Positions 13,616 through 20,820 of a stretch of DNA of 22,498 nt are shown in pieces. Under the pieces are notes generated by a model. It worked only from the letters and a program-made list of their open reading frames with translations. It ran no database searches and was not told the origin of the DNA. The stretch lies in NCBI GenBank assembly GCA_934725735.1, contig CAKVCP010000025.1, forward strand, positions 1-22,498, read 5' to 3'. How positions within the stretch are numbered: position 1 is the stretch's first letter; each line of letters opens with the position of its first letter. Position numbers and translations under genes: made by a program. The DNA is from an uncultured Thermoguttaceae bacterium (GTDB lineage: Bacteria; Planctomycetota; Planctomycetia; Pirellulales; Thermoguttaceae).

Positions 13616-14929
13616 TTACCATCGTGCGACAGCCGCGCCCGCGCAGCGACGGACTAGACCTTTAAATTCAAGCGCGGTAACGAGTCCCAAGACTGTTGAC
13701 GTCGGTTGATTCGTAAGACGAACCAACTCGTCTAACGGAATGGGTTCTTGCCCAATTTTATCATAGAGCGCACGTTCCATCTCTGAGAGAGGGGGAAGCG
13801 GCTGCGATGGGGCGGAAGGGAGCAAAGAGCGTCCTTCTGAGGCTTCGTCCGTTTTTCCTCCGCTCTTTTTCACATGAGATTGGCGTTTTGGAACCGAACG
13901 GCGCGCGATCGAATTTAGCTCGGCGCGGGTCGCCCCCAGCGCTCCCTCCACGGCAAGGTCGTCGTCGGACGACTTTGGAGGGATTATCCCGACGTTGGTC
14001 GCATAGCTCGGAAGCGCGTTATAGATATCGTTCGCCGATTCGACAAGGATAGCTCCTTCACGGATTAAGTTGTGACATCCTTGCGATTGTTTGCTGTCGA
14101 TCGGGCCGGGAATCGCAAAGAGATCGCGCCCTTGCTCCAGCGCAAAACGCGCCGTAATCATCGAACCGCCCTTTGGACCCGATTCGACGACGAGAACGCC
14201 GATCGCCAACGCGCTGATGATTCTATTTCGCGCGGGAAAATTACCGCGAAAAGGTTTCGTCGTTGGATAATATTCGCTCACGAGCGCGCCGCTGTTAATA
14301 ATGCGCGCCGCCAGATCCTCATGCTCTTTAGGATAAATATTGGCCACGCCCGTTCCTAATACGGCGATCGTGCGTCCGCCGACGTCGAGAGCCACGCGAT
14401 GCGCAATGCCGTCGACTCCAAGAGCCAGACCGCTGATGATTGTAAAACCGTTTTCCGCCAAATTGGAAACGATTCTCTTAGCGTGGCGCGTACCGTATTC
14501 GGTGACCCCGCGCGTTCCAACGACCGCGATCGCGCGCATGTCCTTCTCCAAGAGCGAGCCGCGCACATAGAGAAGCTGAGGAGGCGCGTCGAGCGTTCTT
14601 AGGCGCACAGGATAGCGCGAATCTCGTTGAGTGAGAACGGAGATATTGTTCTTCTCGCAAAACTGGGCTATCTCTTCTGGATTGACGGTTTTTCGAGCAT
14701 TCCGGATCAATTGCGCCAAATTCTTTCCAACATGCGGAACGGAGAGCAGATCGGATAAAGACGCGCGAAGCGTTTCTCCCGCCGAACCGAACGTCTGCAG
14801 AAGACTTTGCGCAATATTGGGGCCGACTCCAACAACGGACGCTAGGAGGATTTCGTCGAGGAGTTCCGACGGTTGATAGACGCGCGTCGGGGGAGAGGAC
14901 GTTTCATACGGGGAAAGATCGAAGGACAT
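13616..14929 (-). CDS. dprA: DNA processing protein A (DprA/Smf)
   Basis: DprA binds incoming single-stranded DNA and loads RecA during natural transformation. The 437-residue protein has three parts. A helix-hairpin-helix/SAM-like N-terminus (about 25-80) contains VGVGPNIAQSLL and VPHVGKNLAQLI. The Rossmann-like domain (about 115-305) contains VVGTRGVTEYG, ISGLALGVDGIAHR, VLGTGVANIYP, FRGNFPARNRIIS, VVESGPKGGSMITA and FAIPGP. A C-terminal winged helix (about 385-437) follows a charged linker. The start at 14929 is preferred: it lies 28 bases after the epmA stop with CGGAAT upstream, whereas a start at 15010 would overlap epmA by more than 50 bases. Its presence hints at transformation competence but does not prove it, since dprA is widespread. 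Confidence 0.95.
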   Translation of the reverse strand: MSFDLSPYETSSPPTRVYQPSELLDEILLASVVGVGPNIAQSLLQTFGSAGETLRASLSDLLSVPHVGKNLAQLIRNARKTVNPEEIAQFCEKNNISVLTQRDSRYPVRLRTLDAPPQLLYVRGSLLEKDMRAIAVVGTRGVTEYGTRHAKRIVSNLAENGFTIISGLALGVDGIAHRVALDVGGRTIAVLGTGVANIYPKEHEDLAARIINSGALVSEYYPTTKPFRGNFPARNRIISALAIGVLVVESGPKGGSMITARFALEQGRDLFAIPGPIDSKQSQGCHNLIREGAILVESANDIYNALPSYATNVGIIPPKSSDDDLAVEGALGATRAELNSIARRSVPKRQSHVKKSGGKTDEASEGRSLLPSAPSQPLPPLSEMERALYDKIGQEPIPLDELVRLTNQPTSTVLGLVTALEFKGLVRRCAGAAVARW

Positions 14930-14957
14930 TGCGCTTATTCCGGGAATATAGTTGGCG

Positions 14958-16052
14958 TCAAGCCAATTCTGTTGGAAACGCGAAGACGTCGTCGATGCGT
15001 CGCGTTCCAAGGAGGACGCAGAGGTAACGATCGACGCCTAGCGCGCACCCGGAAGAGGGGGGCAACCCCGAATCCATGGCGGCGAGGAGTCGCGATTCGC
15101 GCGGCAACTCTGCGGAACCGTCGCGACGTCGCTGGCCCGCGACACAGTCGATTCGCGCGCGCAACACGCTCGCGTCAAGAAGCTCGTCGTAGCCGTTCGC
15201 GAGTTCGATTCCATTGGCGAACAACTCAAAGCGACGCGCGACTTCGCACCCGTCTGCTTGCCCGGTTTGAGCGAGCTGCGACTGCGTTCCGGGATAGTCG
15301 TAGAGAAGGACGGGGAAGTCGAATCCCAACGTCGGCTGAACGACTTCGGAGAAGATTAGGTCGATCCAGTCGTCCTTCTCCACGTCGTCCTTGTACGATT
15401 CGGGATAGGAGACGTTATTCGCGTCGGCGAACGCGCGAAGGTCGGCGATTGAAGAACGATGCGGATCAAGTTGGGTTGCGTCAAGAAACGCGCGACCGAA
15501 GGGAATTTGCTTCGTCTCTTGAGTCGTCCAGCGTTGCGGCTCAATGGAGGTTTCTTCGTAAAAGCGCCGCGACGTCTCTGCGACAAGACGCGACAACAAG
15601 GCGCGTCCCGATTCGTAATCGTCCCCCTTGCGATACCACTCGAGCATTGTGAATTCAACGTTGTGAAGCGTTCCCCTGTCTCCTTGACGATACGCGGGCG
15701 CAAGCTGATAGATCGCGTCCATTCCTGCGGCGAGAAGACGTTTCATCGCAAATTCAGGGGACGTTTGCAGGTAGAAGGTGGTTTCTTCTCGACGCGCGAC
15801 TTCCGGAGAGGAGAAACGCGACGCGGAGAAGTCGTCGCATTCGCGCCAGCTTTTGTTGAGCTTTACCGGGATGGCTTCGACGAATCGGTCGACGACCACG
15901 TCGCGCGAGAGGGTTGGAGTCGACGTCTCGACGAAGTTCCTCGCGTCAAAAAAAGAGCGCAATACGCGATATAAGACGGCGCGACGGCGAAGATTTTCCA
16001 AGGGCGCGGTCGGTCTGAACCTTATCGTCGATCGTTGACGCTCTTTTTCCAT
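14958..16052 (-). CDS. epmA: EF-P lysine ligase EpmA (PoxA/GenX, LysRS-like)
   Basis: EpmA is a class II LysRS paralogue without the anticodon-binding domain. It attaches beta-lysine to a conserved Lys of elongation factor P, helping translation of proline-rich stretches. The 364-residue protein has motif 1 (FVETSTPTLSR, 40-50), FYLQTSPEFAMKRLL (93-107), motif 2 (AYRQGDRGTLHNVEFTMLEW, 120-139), ELANGYDEL (283-291) and motif 3 (GCALGVDRYLCVLLG, 335-349). It starts directly with the catalytic domain and has no OB-fold, which separates it from true LysRS. GGAGG lies 8 bases before the ATG at 16052, so the 99-codon upstream extension of the frame, which runs into the preceding gene, is rejected. 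epmB and efp are not in the window. Confidence 0.93.
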   Translation of the reverse strand: MEKERQRSTIRFRPTAPLENLRRRAVLYRVLRSFFDARNFVETSTPTLSRDVVVDRFVEAIPVKLNKSWRECDDFSASRFSSPEVARREETTFYLQTSPEFAMKRLLAAGMDAIYQLAPAYRQGDRGTLHNVEFTMLEWYRKGDDYESGRALLSRLVAETSRRFYEETSIEPQRWTTQETKQIPFGRAFLDATQLDPHRSSIADLRAFADANNVSYPESYKDDVEKDDWIDLIFSEVVQPTLGFDFPVLLYDYPGTQSQLAQTGQADGCEVARRFELFANGIELANGYDELLDASVLRARIDCVAGQRRRDGSAELPRESRLLAAMDSGLPPSSGCALGVDRYLCVLLGTRRIDDVFAFPTELA

Positions 16053-16081
16053 AACAATTCCTCCAAGACGCAACGAAAGCG

Positions 16082-16999
16082 TCAAACAAAGTTGAACTCG
16101 TAAAGGCAACCCTGGAAATTTCCGCCAACTACATACTGAGTCGCGCTGTCGGAAAATTGACAGACGTGGTTGTAGTGTAAATGACCGCTCAAATGCGCCT
16201 TGAAAAGGGGTTGCGTCTTGAGCCACGAAAGGAACCGATCCGAAGATTCGCGCTTTGTGTCGGGCGCGCCTAAAAGGTAAGAGAAGCGTTCCTTTTTCTC
16301 TTCCATCTGAACGCGGTAAAGCTCGGGAGTGAAGAAGGGAACGTGGCACAAGGTGACGATCGGCAATCCTTTCTCGACTTCCTTCTCGAAGAGTTCGATA
16401 ATATTGTCCGCCACGTAATGATAAACGTCGTCGAACGCGACGAAGTTGACCCCGTTGACGATTTTTGAGGCGAAGCGCAGGTCATTCGGGAAAGATTTTT
16501 GAACGCGGTCAAAACTCTGCGCCTTATACGCCTCGTCCTCTTTCGCTTCCCCTAAATAATGACTGTATTCGTGGTTCCCCGCCGAAACGAAACGAGCGAC
16601 GTCGGTTTGATCGTAGAAATTCTTGACGTATTCCAAGTTCTTTTCGCTTAGGAAGTCGATCATGTCGCCTGTGTGCAGAAGGAGCGCGTCCTTCTTCTTC
16701 GCGTATTCTGCGGAGGCGAGAAAATAGCGTTCGGCTTTGGAAAAGTACTTCGAACGACTTTCTGAGAGTTTTTGCGTTCGCTCCGTGTCGCGCGTATCGC
16801 TAAAAGTAATATGAGTGTCGGAAACGTGGACGGCGGTGAAAGGTCGTTCCGCGCCGACGTTAAGGGTATAACGCTCGAACTTCAAATCGTCAAGCGCTTC
16901 CGCTCCTTCGCTCATGGAATCGTAGTCGGTCAACAAAATTGCGGAAGAAGCGCATAACGACGCGCTCAATTTCAGAAAATCGCGGCGATTCAACGTCAT
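16082..16999 (-). CDS. Tat-exported calcineurin-like metallophosphoesterase
   Basis: This is a dinuclear-metal phosphoesterase of 305 residues. It begins with a Tat signal (NRRDFLK at 4-10, hydrophobic to about 24). All metal-binding blocks are present: VSDTH (59-63, Asp61 and His63), GDMID (111-115), GNHE (141-144), CHVPFF (218-223) and SGHLHYNH (271-278, the GHxH block). Its substrate is unknown; relatives cleave phosphodiesters, nucleotides or phosphoproteins. The start at 16999 is taken because it is the first ATG and places the twin-arginine near the N-terminus; a TTG ten codons upstream is less likely. It heads the run with epmA (29-base gap), dprA and trkH and has a good promoter upstream. 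Confidence 0.9.
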   Translation of the reverse strand: MTLNRRDFLKLSASLCASSAILLTDYDSMSEGAEALDDLKFERYTLNVGAERPFTAVHVSDTHITFSDTRDTERTQKLSESRSKYFSKAERYFLASAEYAKKKDALLLHTGDMIDFLSEKNLEYVKNFYDQTDVARFVSAGNHEYSHYLGEAKEDEAYKAQSFDRVQKSFPNDLRFASKIVNGVNFVAFDDVYHYVADNIIELFEKEVEKGLPIVTLCHVPFFTPELYRVQMEEKKERFSYLLGAPDTKRESSDRFLSWLKTQPLFKAHLSGHLHYNHVCQFSDSATQYVVGGNFQGCLYEFNFV

Positions 17000-17093
17000 G
17001 ATACAAAAAACCTTAAATAGCGGCGCCAATAACGGCGCTCGGATTATGAATATCGTCCATCTAGGCGTCCGAGCGACGCCCTAACGTCCGTTT

Positions 17094-17121
17094 ATTTTAC
17101 CTAGTCGACGTCCGGCGTCAA
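17094..17121 (-). promoter_or_regulatory. Promoter of the phosphoesterase-epmA-dprA-trkH run
   Basis: On the minus strand, TTGACG (17121-17116), a 16-base spacer and TAAAAT (17099-17094) match consensus at 5 of 6 positions in each box. Transcription would start near 17087, leaving a leader of about 88 bases that includes a small GGCGTC/GACGCC stem at 17064-17080. Confidence 0.72.
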
Positions 17122-17146
17122 TCTTGAGGGGAGGACAAGATCTCTC

Positions 17147-17175
17147 TTGACGCGCGAGCGAATCTTCTCTAATCT
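17147..17175 (+). promoter_or_regulatory. Candidate promoter of the lipoprotein gene
   Basis: TTGACG (17147-17152) is followed after 17 bases by TAATCT (17170-17175). The -35 is strong and the -10 weak. It is divergent from the minus-strand promoter 26 bases away, so both genes may share a control region. The leader would be about 75 bases. Confidence 0.5.
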
Positions 17176-17255
17176 TCCGACTGATTGTGCGCGCGTCGCG
17201 CTTCGTTTTATAAAACTTCCATGGGACGGTTCCTCGACCGATTGTTTCGCGATTC

Positions 17256-18455
17256 ATGACAAGACTCTCCGCATCCGTACGAATTTTAGCCGCGTTTTGC
17301 GCGTGCGCGCTCGCTTCCTGCGAGAGTCTTCACATAGGGGATAACGCGCCGATTCCTCAACCGCTTTTAGAGAAGCGAAAGTCGATCGAAAGGCTTCGCT
17401 TGGCTCCCGACGCGGTCGTTTTCGACGTTTTAATTGCGCACGTGCCGTATAACGAACGCGATCTGGTGCGCGAATTATGGCGCGACGTCGACGAATTAGA
17501 ACTCGGCGACTCCAAAAGAGTCGCCCTGAACGAACAAGGAATCCGCGTCGGACTACTCGGCGCTACGCCCCCGGAATCCCTTTCAAAACTCCTCGCGCTT
17601 AAAGGACGAGAGCTTCGCGCGTCCCTCATGGAAGAAGTCGACGCTTCGAAAGTCGAATCCGCTCTAGAACCGATCTCCTATTCGAAGCCCGTCTCCTTGC
17701 GCTCCGGGATGAAAAGCACGATCGTGATGCGTTCCGATACGATCGCTTCCGCCCCCGTCTTGGAGAAAAACGTCGACGGCGAACTTGAAGGCAAAACATA
17801 CTCGAACGTTTCCCCCGCGCTGAGCGTCGCGATCGACCAGTCCCCCGACGGTTCGGTACTCTTTGACCTCGCGCCGTATTTGCGTTACGGCGCGCCTCAG
17901 TCGGTGACGCGCTATCAGCACGGACAGTTGGTTAAGACGCAAGAACAGCCGACGAAATTCTTCGATTCCCTTCGCTTCTCTCTCGGTTTGCGCCCAGGTC
18001 AGTTCCTCGTTCTTGGCGCAAGCGACGCGAATACCGACGCGCTAGGAAGGTACTTCTTCAATGAAGGCGGCGACGATTTTGAACAAACGGTTCTCGTGAT
18101 CCGTCTGCTCGTTACGCAGCACGACGGTCAGATTGACCGATTCCCCGATTTTAAAGAGATGATCTCGGGGGACGAGAGTTATTCTGAAGAATTCGACAAC
18201 GATTTCCTCAAAACGGCGCCGGACATTGTCTTCTCGTCTGACAAAGACGAAGAGACGACGGAGGAGGATTTATCGCAATTTGACGAAGAACTCGATGGCG
18301 ACTCCTTTGACGCAGTTGATGCGGAAGCCGTAGAAAACTCTTGGGAAAACGCGCTGGTTGAGGAAGACGAGGCCGTTTCCGACTCGAAAAAATCATGGTT
18401 TATGAATCCCTTTAGAGGAGGAGGCGGCGGCGTTCTTAAAGACGCTCGAATGTGA
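17256..18455 (+). CDS. Exported lipoprotein of unknown function with acidic tail
   Basis: The product has 399 residues and begins with a lipoprotein signal (basic MTRLSASVR, hydrophobic core, lipobox LASC with Cys22), so it should be lipid-anchored in the cell envelope. The region to about residue 310 is a mixed alpha/beta ectodomain, including IERLRLAPDAVVFDVLIAHV, that I cannot assign to a family. The last 85 residues are very acidic (stretches such as DKDEETTEEDLSQFDEEL), followed by a WFMNPFR segment, five glycines and a short basic end. No ribosome-binding site is visible before the ATG. It lies alone between a divergent phosphoesterase and infC. The acidic tail may bind cations or a basic partner, which is speculation. 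Confidence 0.85.
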   Translation: MTRLSASVRILAAFCACALASCESLHIGDNAPIPQPLLEKRKSIERLRLAPDAVVFDVLIAHVPYNERDLVRELWRDVDELELGDSKRVALNEQGIRVGLLGATPPESLSKLLALKGRELRASLMEEVDASKVESALEPISYSKPVSLRSGMKSTIVMRSDTIASAPVLEKNVDGELEGKTYSNVSPALSVAIDQSPDGSVLFDLAPYLRYGAPQSVTRYQHGQLVKTQEQPTKFFDSLRFSLGLRPGQFLVLGASDANTDALGRYFFNEGGDDFEQTVLVIRLLVTQHDGQIDRFPDFKEMISGDESYSEEFDNDFLKTAPDIVFSSDKDEETTEEDLSQFDEELDGDSFDAVDAEAVENSWENALVEEDEAVSDSKKSWFMNPFRGGGGGVLKDARM

Positions 18456-18498
18456 GAAAAAATTTATCGTTGATTTGTGAATTACAATTCTTACCCGC

Positions 18499-18527
18499 TT
18501 GCCTAGGAATTGCGTAAGCGCTACAAT
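18499..18527 (+). promoter_or_regulatory. infC promoter
   Basis: TTGCCT (18499-18504), a 17-base spacer and TACAAT (18522-18527) form a good sigma70-type promoter. The start near 18534 would give infC a leader of about 150 bases that opens with a strong hairpin. Confidence 0.65.
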
Positions 18528-18538
18528 AGTGACAAATT

Positions 18539-18570
18539 GGCGAGAGCGTCGACCGACGCGCTCTTTCGCC
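18539..18570 (+). other. Strong hairpin at the 5' end of the infC leader
   Basis: GGCG (18539-18542) pairs with CGCC (18567-18570), and AGAGCG (18543-18548) pairs with CGCTCT (18559-18564) with a TT bulge. An alternative inner pairing GCGTC/GACGC also exists. It lies within about 5 bases of the predicted transcription start and lacks a U-tail, so it may stabilise the mRNA or regulate rather than terminate. infC is autoregulated in other bacteria, though by different means. Confidence 0.45.
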
Positions 18571-18686
18571 ATAGTCCATCCGCAGAGCGCGGCGGCGTCG
18601 GTGTTTAGATTTGTGGTTGGCGTAGGCGCTTTATACGTCGACTTTATTTCCTCAAACTTTGGAGAAAGGCTCTTAAAAGTAAGAAC

Positions 18687-19241
18687 ATGGGTTTTCGGAG
18701 GATGGATAACAACGGTCCCCGTCAGGGGAACGCTGGCGCTAACGGCGGACAGCGTGTCAATGAGATGATTCGCGTTCCACAAGTGCTCGTCATTTCGGAA
18801 AAGGGCGACCAGCTTGGTGTAATGAGTCCGCAAGAGGCGTTGGCGCGCGCGCGCGCCGTCGATCTTGATTTGGTTGAAATGGCGCCACAGGCGCGGCCTC
18901 CCGTGTGCCGTATTATGGACTACGGTAAGTTCAAGTTCGATCAGCGACGACGCGCCTTAAGTCAGAAGTCTAATAAGCCGCAGATCAGAGAGCTGCGACT
19001 CCGTCCTAAACTTGGCGCCGCCGACGTCGAAGTTAAGGTCAATAACGCGCGTGAATTCCTGGTCAAAGACAAGGATAAGGTCATCCTTGTTCTTAGCTTC
19101 AAAGGTCGCGAATGCGCCCATGTTGAAGAGGGGGAAAAGCTCATGACCTTGATTTTCGAGAAGCTGGAGGATATCGCCAAGATCGAAACTCCCCCCAAGC
19201 TCATGGGAAGACGCATGACTTGCACTCTCGCCCCTAAATAA
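18687..19241 (+). CDS. infC: Translation initiation factor IF-3
   Basis: IF-3 binds the 30S subunit, prevents premature 50S joining and checks the start codon-tRNA match. Up to 184 residues are encoded. The N-domain carries VNEMIRVPQVLVI, GDQLGVMSPQEALARA, DLDLVEMAPQARPPVCRIMDYGKF. The linker and C-domain carry QIRELRLRP, FKGRECAHVEEG and the closing PPKLMGRRMTCTLAPK. The start is uncertain. ATG 18687 has no good ribosome-binding site. ATG 18702 directly abuts GGAGG (18697-18701), too close for normal use. The conserved part begins near 18756. Unusually, rpmI and rplT do not follow; the gene has its own promoter and terminator. Confidence 0.95.
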   Translation: MGFRRMDNNGPRQGNAGANGGQRVNEMIRVPQVLVISEKGDQLGVMSPQEALARARAVDLDLVEMAPQARPPVCRIMDYGKFKFDQRRRALSQKSNKPQIRELRLRPKLGAADVEVKVNNAREFLVKDKDKVILVLSFKGRECAHVEEGEKLMTLIFEKLEDIAKIETPPKLMGRRMTCTLAPK

Positions 19242-19304
19242 ATAGAGGCGGCTCTCGCGCGCTTCCGCTGCGCGTCGGTTACTGTTGTATGCAATTGGCG
19301 ACGC

Positions 19305-19323
19305 GCGAGTCCTGGCGACTCGC
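19305..19323 (+). terminator. infC terminator
   Basis: GCGAGTC (19305-19311) pairs perfectly with GACTCGC (19317-19323) around CTGGC, followed by CGTTCTCTTCGTTTGTTT, a pyrimidine-rich tail. It lies 64 bases after the infC stop and makes co-transcription with a downstream ribosomal protein gene unlikely. Confidence 0.65.
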
Positions 19324-19411
19324 CGTTCTCTTCGTTTGTTTGGACTTGCGGCATGACGCCGCTTAAATGTCCCTTATGAGGACGCTTGTCCAGGGAAAGG
19401 ATTCCTATTCG

Positions 19412-20281
19412 ATGAGGTTGTCGTATACGCTTAAATATTCGCTTAGTTTGACGTTCTGTCTCGTAGCGGTCGCGCTCTTATCCTTACCGCGCGCCTATTC
19501 CGCCGTAGAGCCGTCGTTATCCGACTCCGCGACGAACGAATCGTCCGTTCGTCTCCTCGGCGGCGACGGGGAAACCGGAAGTCAGTTTCGCATCGACAAT
19601 ACCGTGAGTTTCATCCGCAATGAACGCGAGACAAAATATGAGTCTTCCACCGTTTTCTATGGCGATCTGGTTTTCGATTTTATTGGCGATAACGGCGAAA
19701 TTGTCGTCTATTCGTTGCGCTCGCAGAAGTTCGTGCTCATCGATCCGATTCGAAGAATGAGAACGGCGATCGAAGAACAGGAGCTTGAACGGTTTACGGC
19801 TCGCATTAAAGAAATCATAAAAGAAGAGAAAAAGGATAGCTTTTCGCTCTTTTTGATCGATCCCTCCTTTGAAATTTCGTGCAAGGAAAACGAATATTTC
19901 TTTCAAAGTCGTTGGATCGACTATCGCGTGACGACGCAACTCTTTGATAACGAGAAAATTGCCGACGCGTATTTCCGGTTCGTCGAGGCGATGGCGAAAC
20001 TCAACGTCTATATGAATCCCGGCGTCTTGACTCCCTTGGCGCGAATCGAGGCGAATAAAACGTTCATGGAGTCGGCGCTCTTTCCCGAAAAAATCGTGAT
20101 GGAAATCTATCCCAAGGGAAAAAATATTTTCGCAAAGACGTTTGTCATCGAAAATACCGCCGCTTTAGCGCGCCGCATTTCGGAACGCGACCGTAATCGG
20201 ATCAATCGCGCCGTTCATTTCTATGAACAATTTCCGTTTGTGAGTTTCAGCGAATACTTCGAGAAAAATAATGAAAAATAA
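19412..20281 (+). CDS. Secreted protein of unknown function
   Basis: The product has 289 residues with a clear signal peptide (MRLSYTLKYSLSLTFCLVAVALLSLPRAYSA, cleavage near residue 31). The mature part starts with SGEW-free, polar sequence rich in Ser and Asp, then beta-rich sequence (FRIDNTVSFIRNERE, FYGDLVFDFIGDNGEIVVY, KFVLIDPIRRMRTAI), then helical stretches rich in Lys and Glu. It ends with AVHFYEQFPFVSFSEYF. No catalytic motif or named family is recognised, although similar stand-alone exported proteins are common in planctomycetes. The start at 19412 is chosen for GGAAAGGA about 10 bases upstream and the signal peptide directly after it; in-frame ATGs at 19367 and 19376 only add a polar extension. 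A strong terminator follows. Confidence 0.8.
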   Translation: MRLSYTLKYSLSLTFCLVAVALLSLPRAYSAVEPSLSDSATNESSVRLLGGDGETGSQFRIDNTVSFIRNERETKYESSTVFYGDLVFDFIGDNGEIVVYSLRSQKFVLIDPIRRMRTAIEEQELERFTARIKEIIKEEKKDSFSLFLIDPSFEISCKENEYFFQSRWIDYRVTTQLFDNEKIADAYFRFVEAMAKLNVYMNPGVLTPLARIEANKTFMESALFPEKIVMEIYPKGKNIFAKTFVIENTAALARRISERDRNRINRAVHFYEQFPFVSFSEYFEKNNEK

Positions 20282-20313
20282 GGGGGCTCGCCCCTATCCG
20301 TCGTTATTCTTTT

Positions 20314-20354
20314 AGGAGCGTCGATGCTTGATTGAAGACGCTCCTTCTTTTTTT
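20314..20354 (+). terminator. Strong intrinsic terminator
   Basis: AGGAGCGTC (20314-20322) pairs perfectly with GACGCTCCT (20337-20345), followed by TCTTTTTTT (20346-20354). This is the clearest rho-independent terminator of the window and ends the secreted-protein gene. A smaller AGGGG/CCCCT stem lies just before it at 20281-20295. Confidence 0.92.
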
Positions 20355-20703
20355 GAAGGTTCGTAAGACGATGGATAAGATCTTTAAAAGAAACGGCGGC
20401 GCCTCTACGATACGACGCGGCAATCCTACTTTTCAGACAAAGAAGATTGACTCCTTCTTTATTTGTCTTTCTTTTTTGGTCGTTACGCTTTTAGATTTAG
20501 AGTGCAAGGGTTTTCTAGCGCTCCGTCTTTTTTTCTCGTCGCGAATTTTCTTCATATAGACGTTTAACGTCAATCAAGGTTTCGTTTCTGTCGACTTTCC
20601 GAAACGAGGCGGACGCTTTTCAAAGAGACAAAGCGAGGGGGGGAAGAGAAAATTCGCAGAGATCGGGCGTTTGATCTTTTGCCGATAGTCGTGAGAAAAA
20701 CAA
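20355..20703. other. Intergenic stretch without a convincing gene
   Basis: Two convergent genes end on either side of this stretch, each with its own terminator. It is T-rich on the plus strand, with several homopyrimidine runs. A 62-codon frame at 20371-20559 (starting MDKIFKRNGG) has a hydrophobic middle and AAGG upstream, but it starts right after a strong terminator, has atypical codon use and no visible promoter, so I do not call it. No RNA gene or repeat was recognised. Confidence 0.5.
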
Positions 20704-20739
20704 AAAGCGGACGCCTCGTATGAAGAGGTCGTCCGCTTT
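20704..20739 (-). terminator. Terminator of the TPR protein gene
   Basis: AAAGCGGACG (20704-20713) pairs perfectly with CGTCCGCTTT (20730-20739), and the inner CCTC/GAGG extends the stem. Read on the minus strand the hairpin is followed by TTGTTTTTCTC, a U-rich tail. It lies about 80 bases beyond the stop of the TPR gene. Confidence 0.88.
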
Positions 20740-20820
20740 ACTACGTACGATGAATCCTAAACCTTGGAATGTTCCGAAGCGCGTTCGGAGCGTTCGATGG
20801 CGTTCAAGAGGACGCGTCAC

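Noticed and set aside
14873..15652. 259-codon plus-strand open frame opposite epmA
   Set aside because: Arg makes up a very large share of the product and the frame mirrors a clear LysRS-like gene.
16053..16349. 99-codon upstream extension of epmA
   Set aside because: The extension overlaps the phosphoesterase gene; a GGAGG site 8 bases before the ATG at 16052 and the EpmA-like N-terminus fix the shorter start.
20371..20559. 62-codon frame with a hydrophobic middle
   Set aside because: It begins just after a strong terminator, has no promoter, and its T-rich codons are unlike those of the neighbouring genes.
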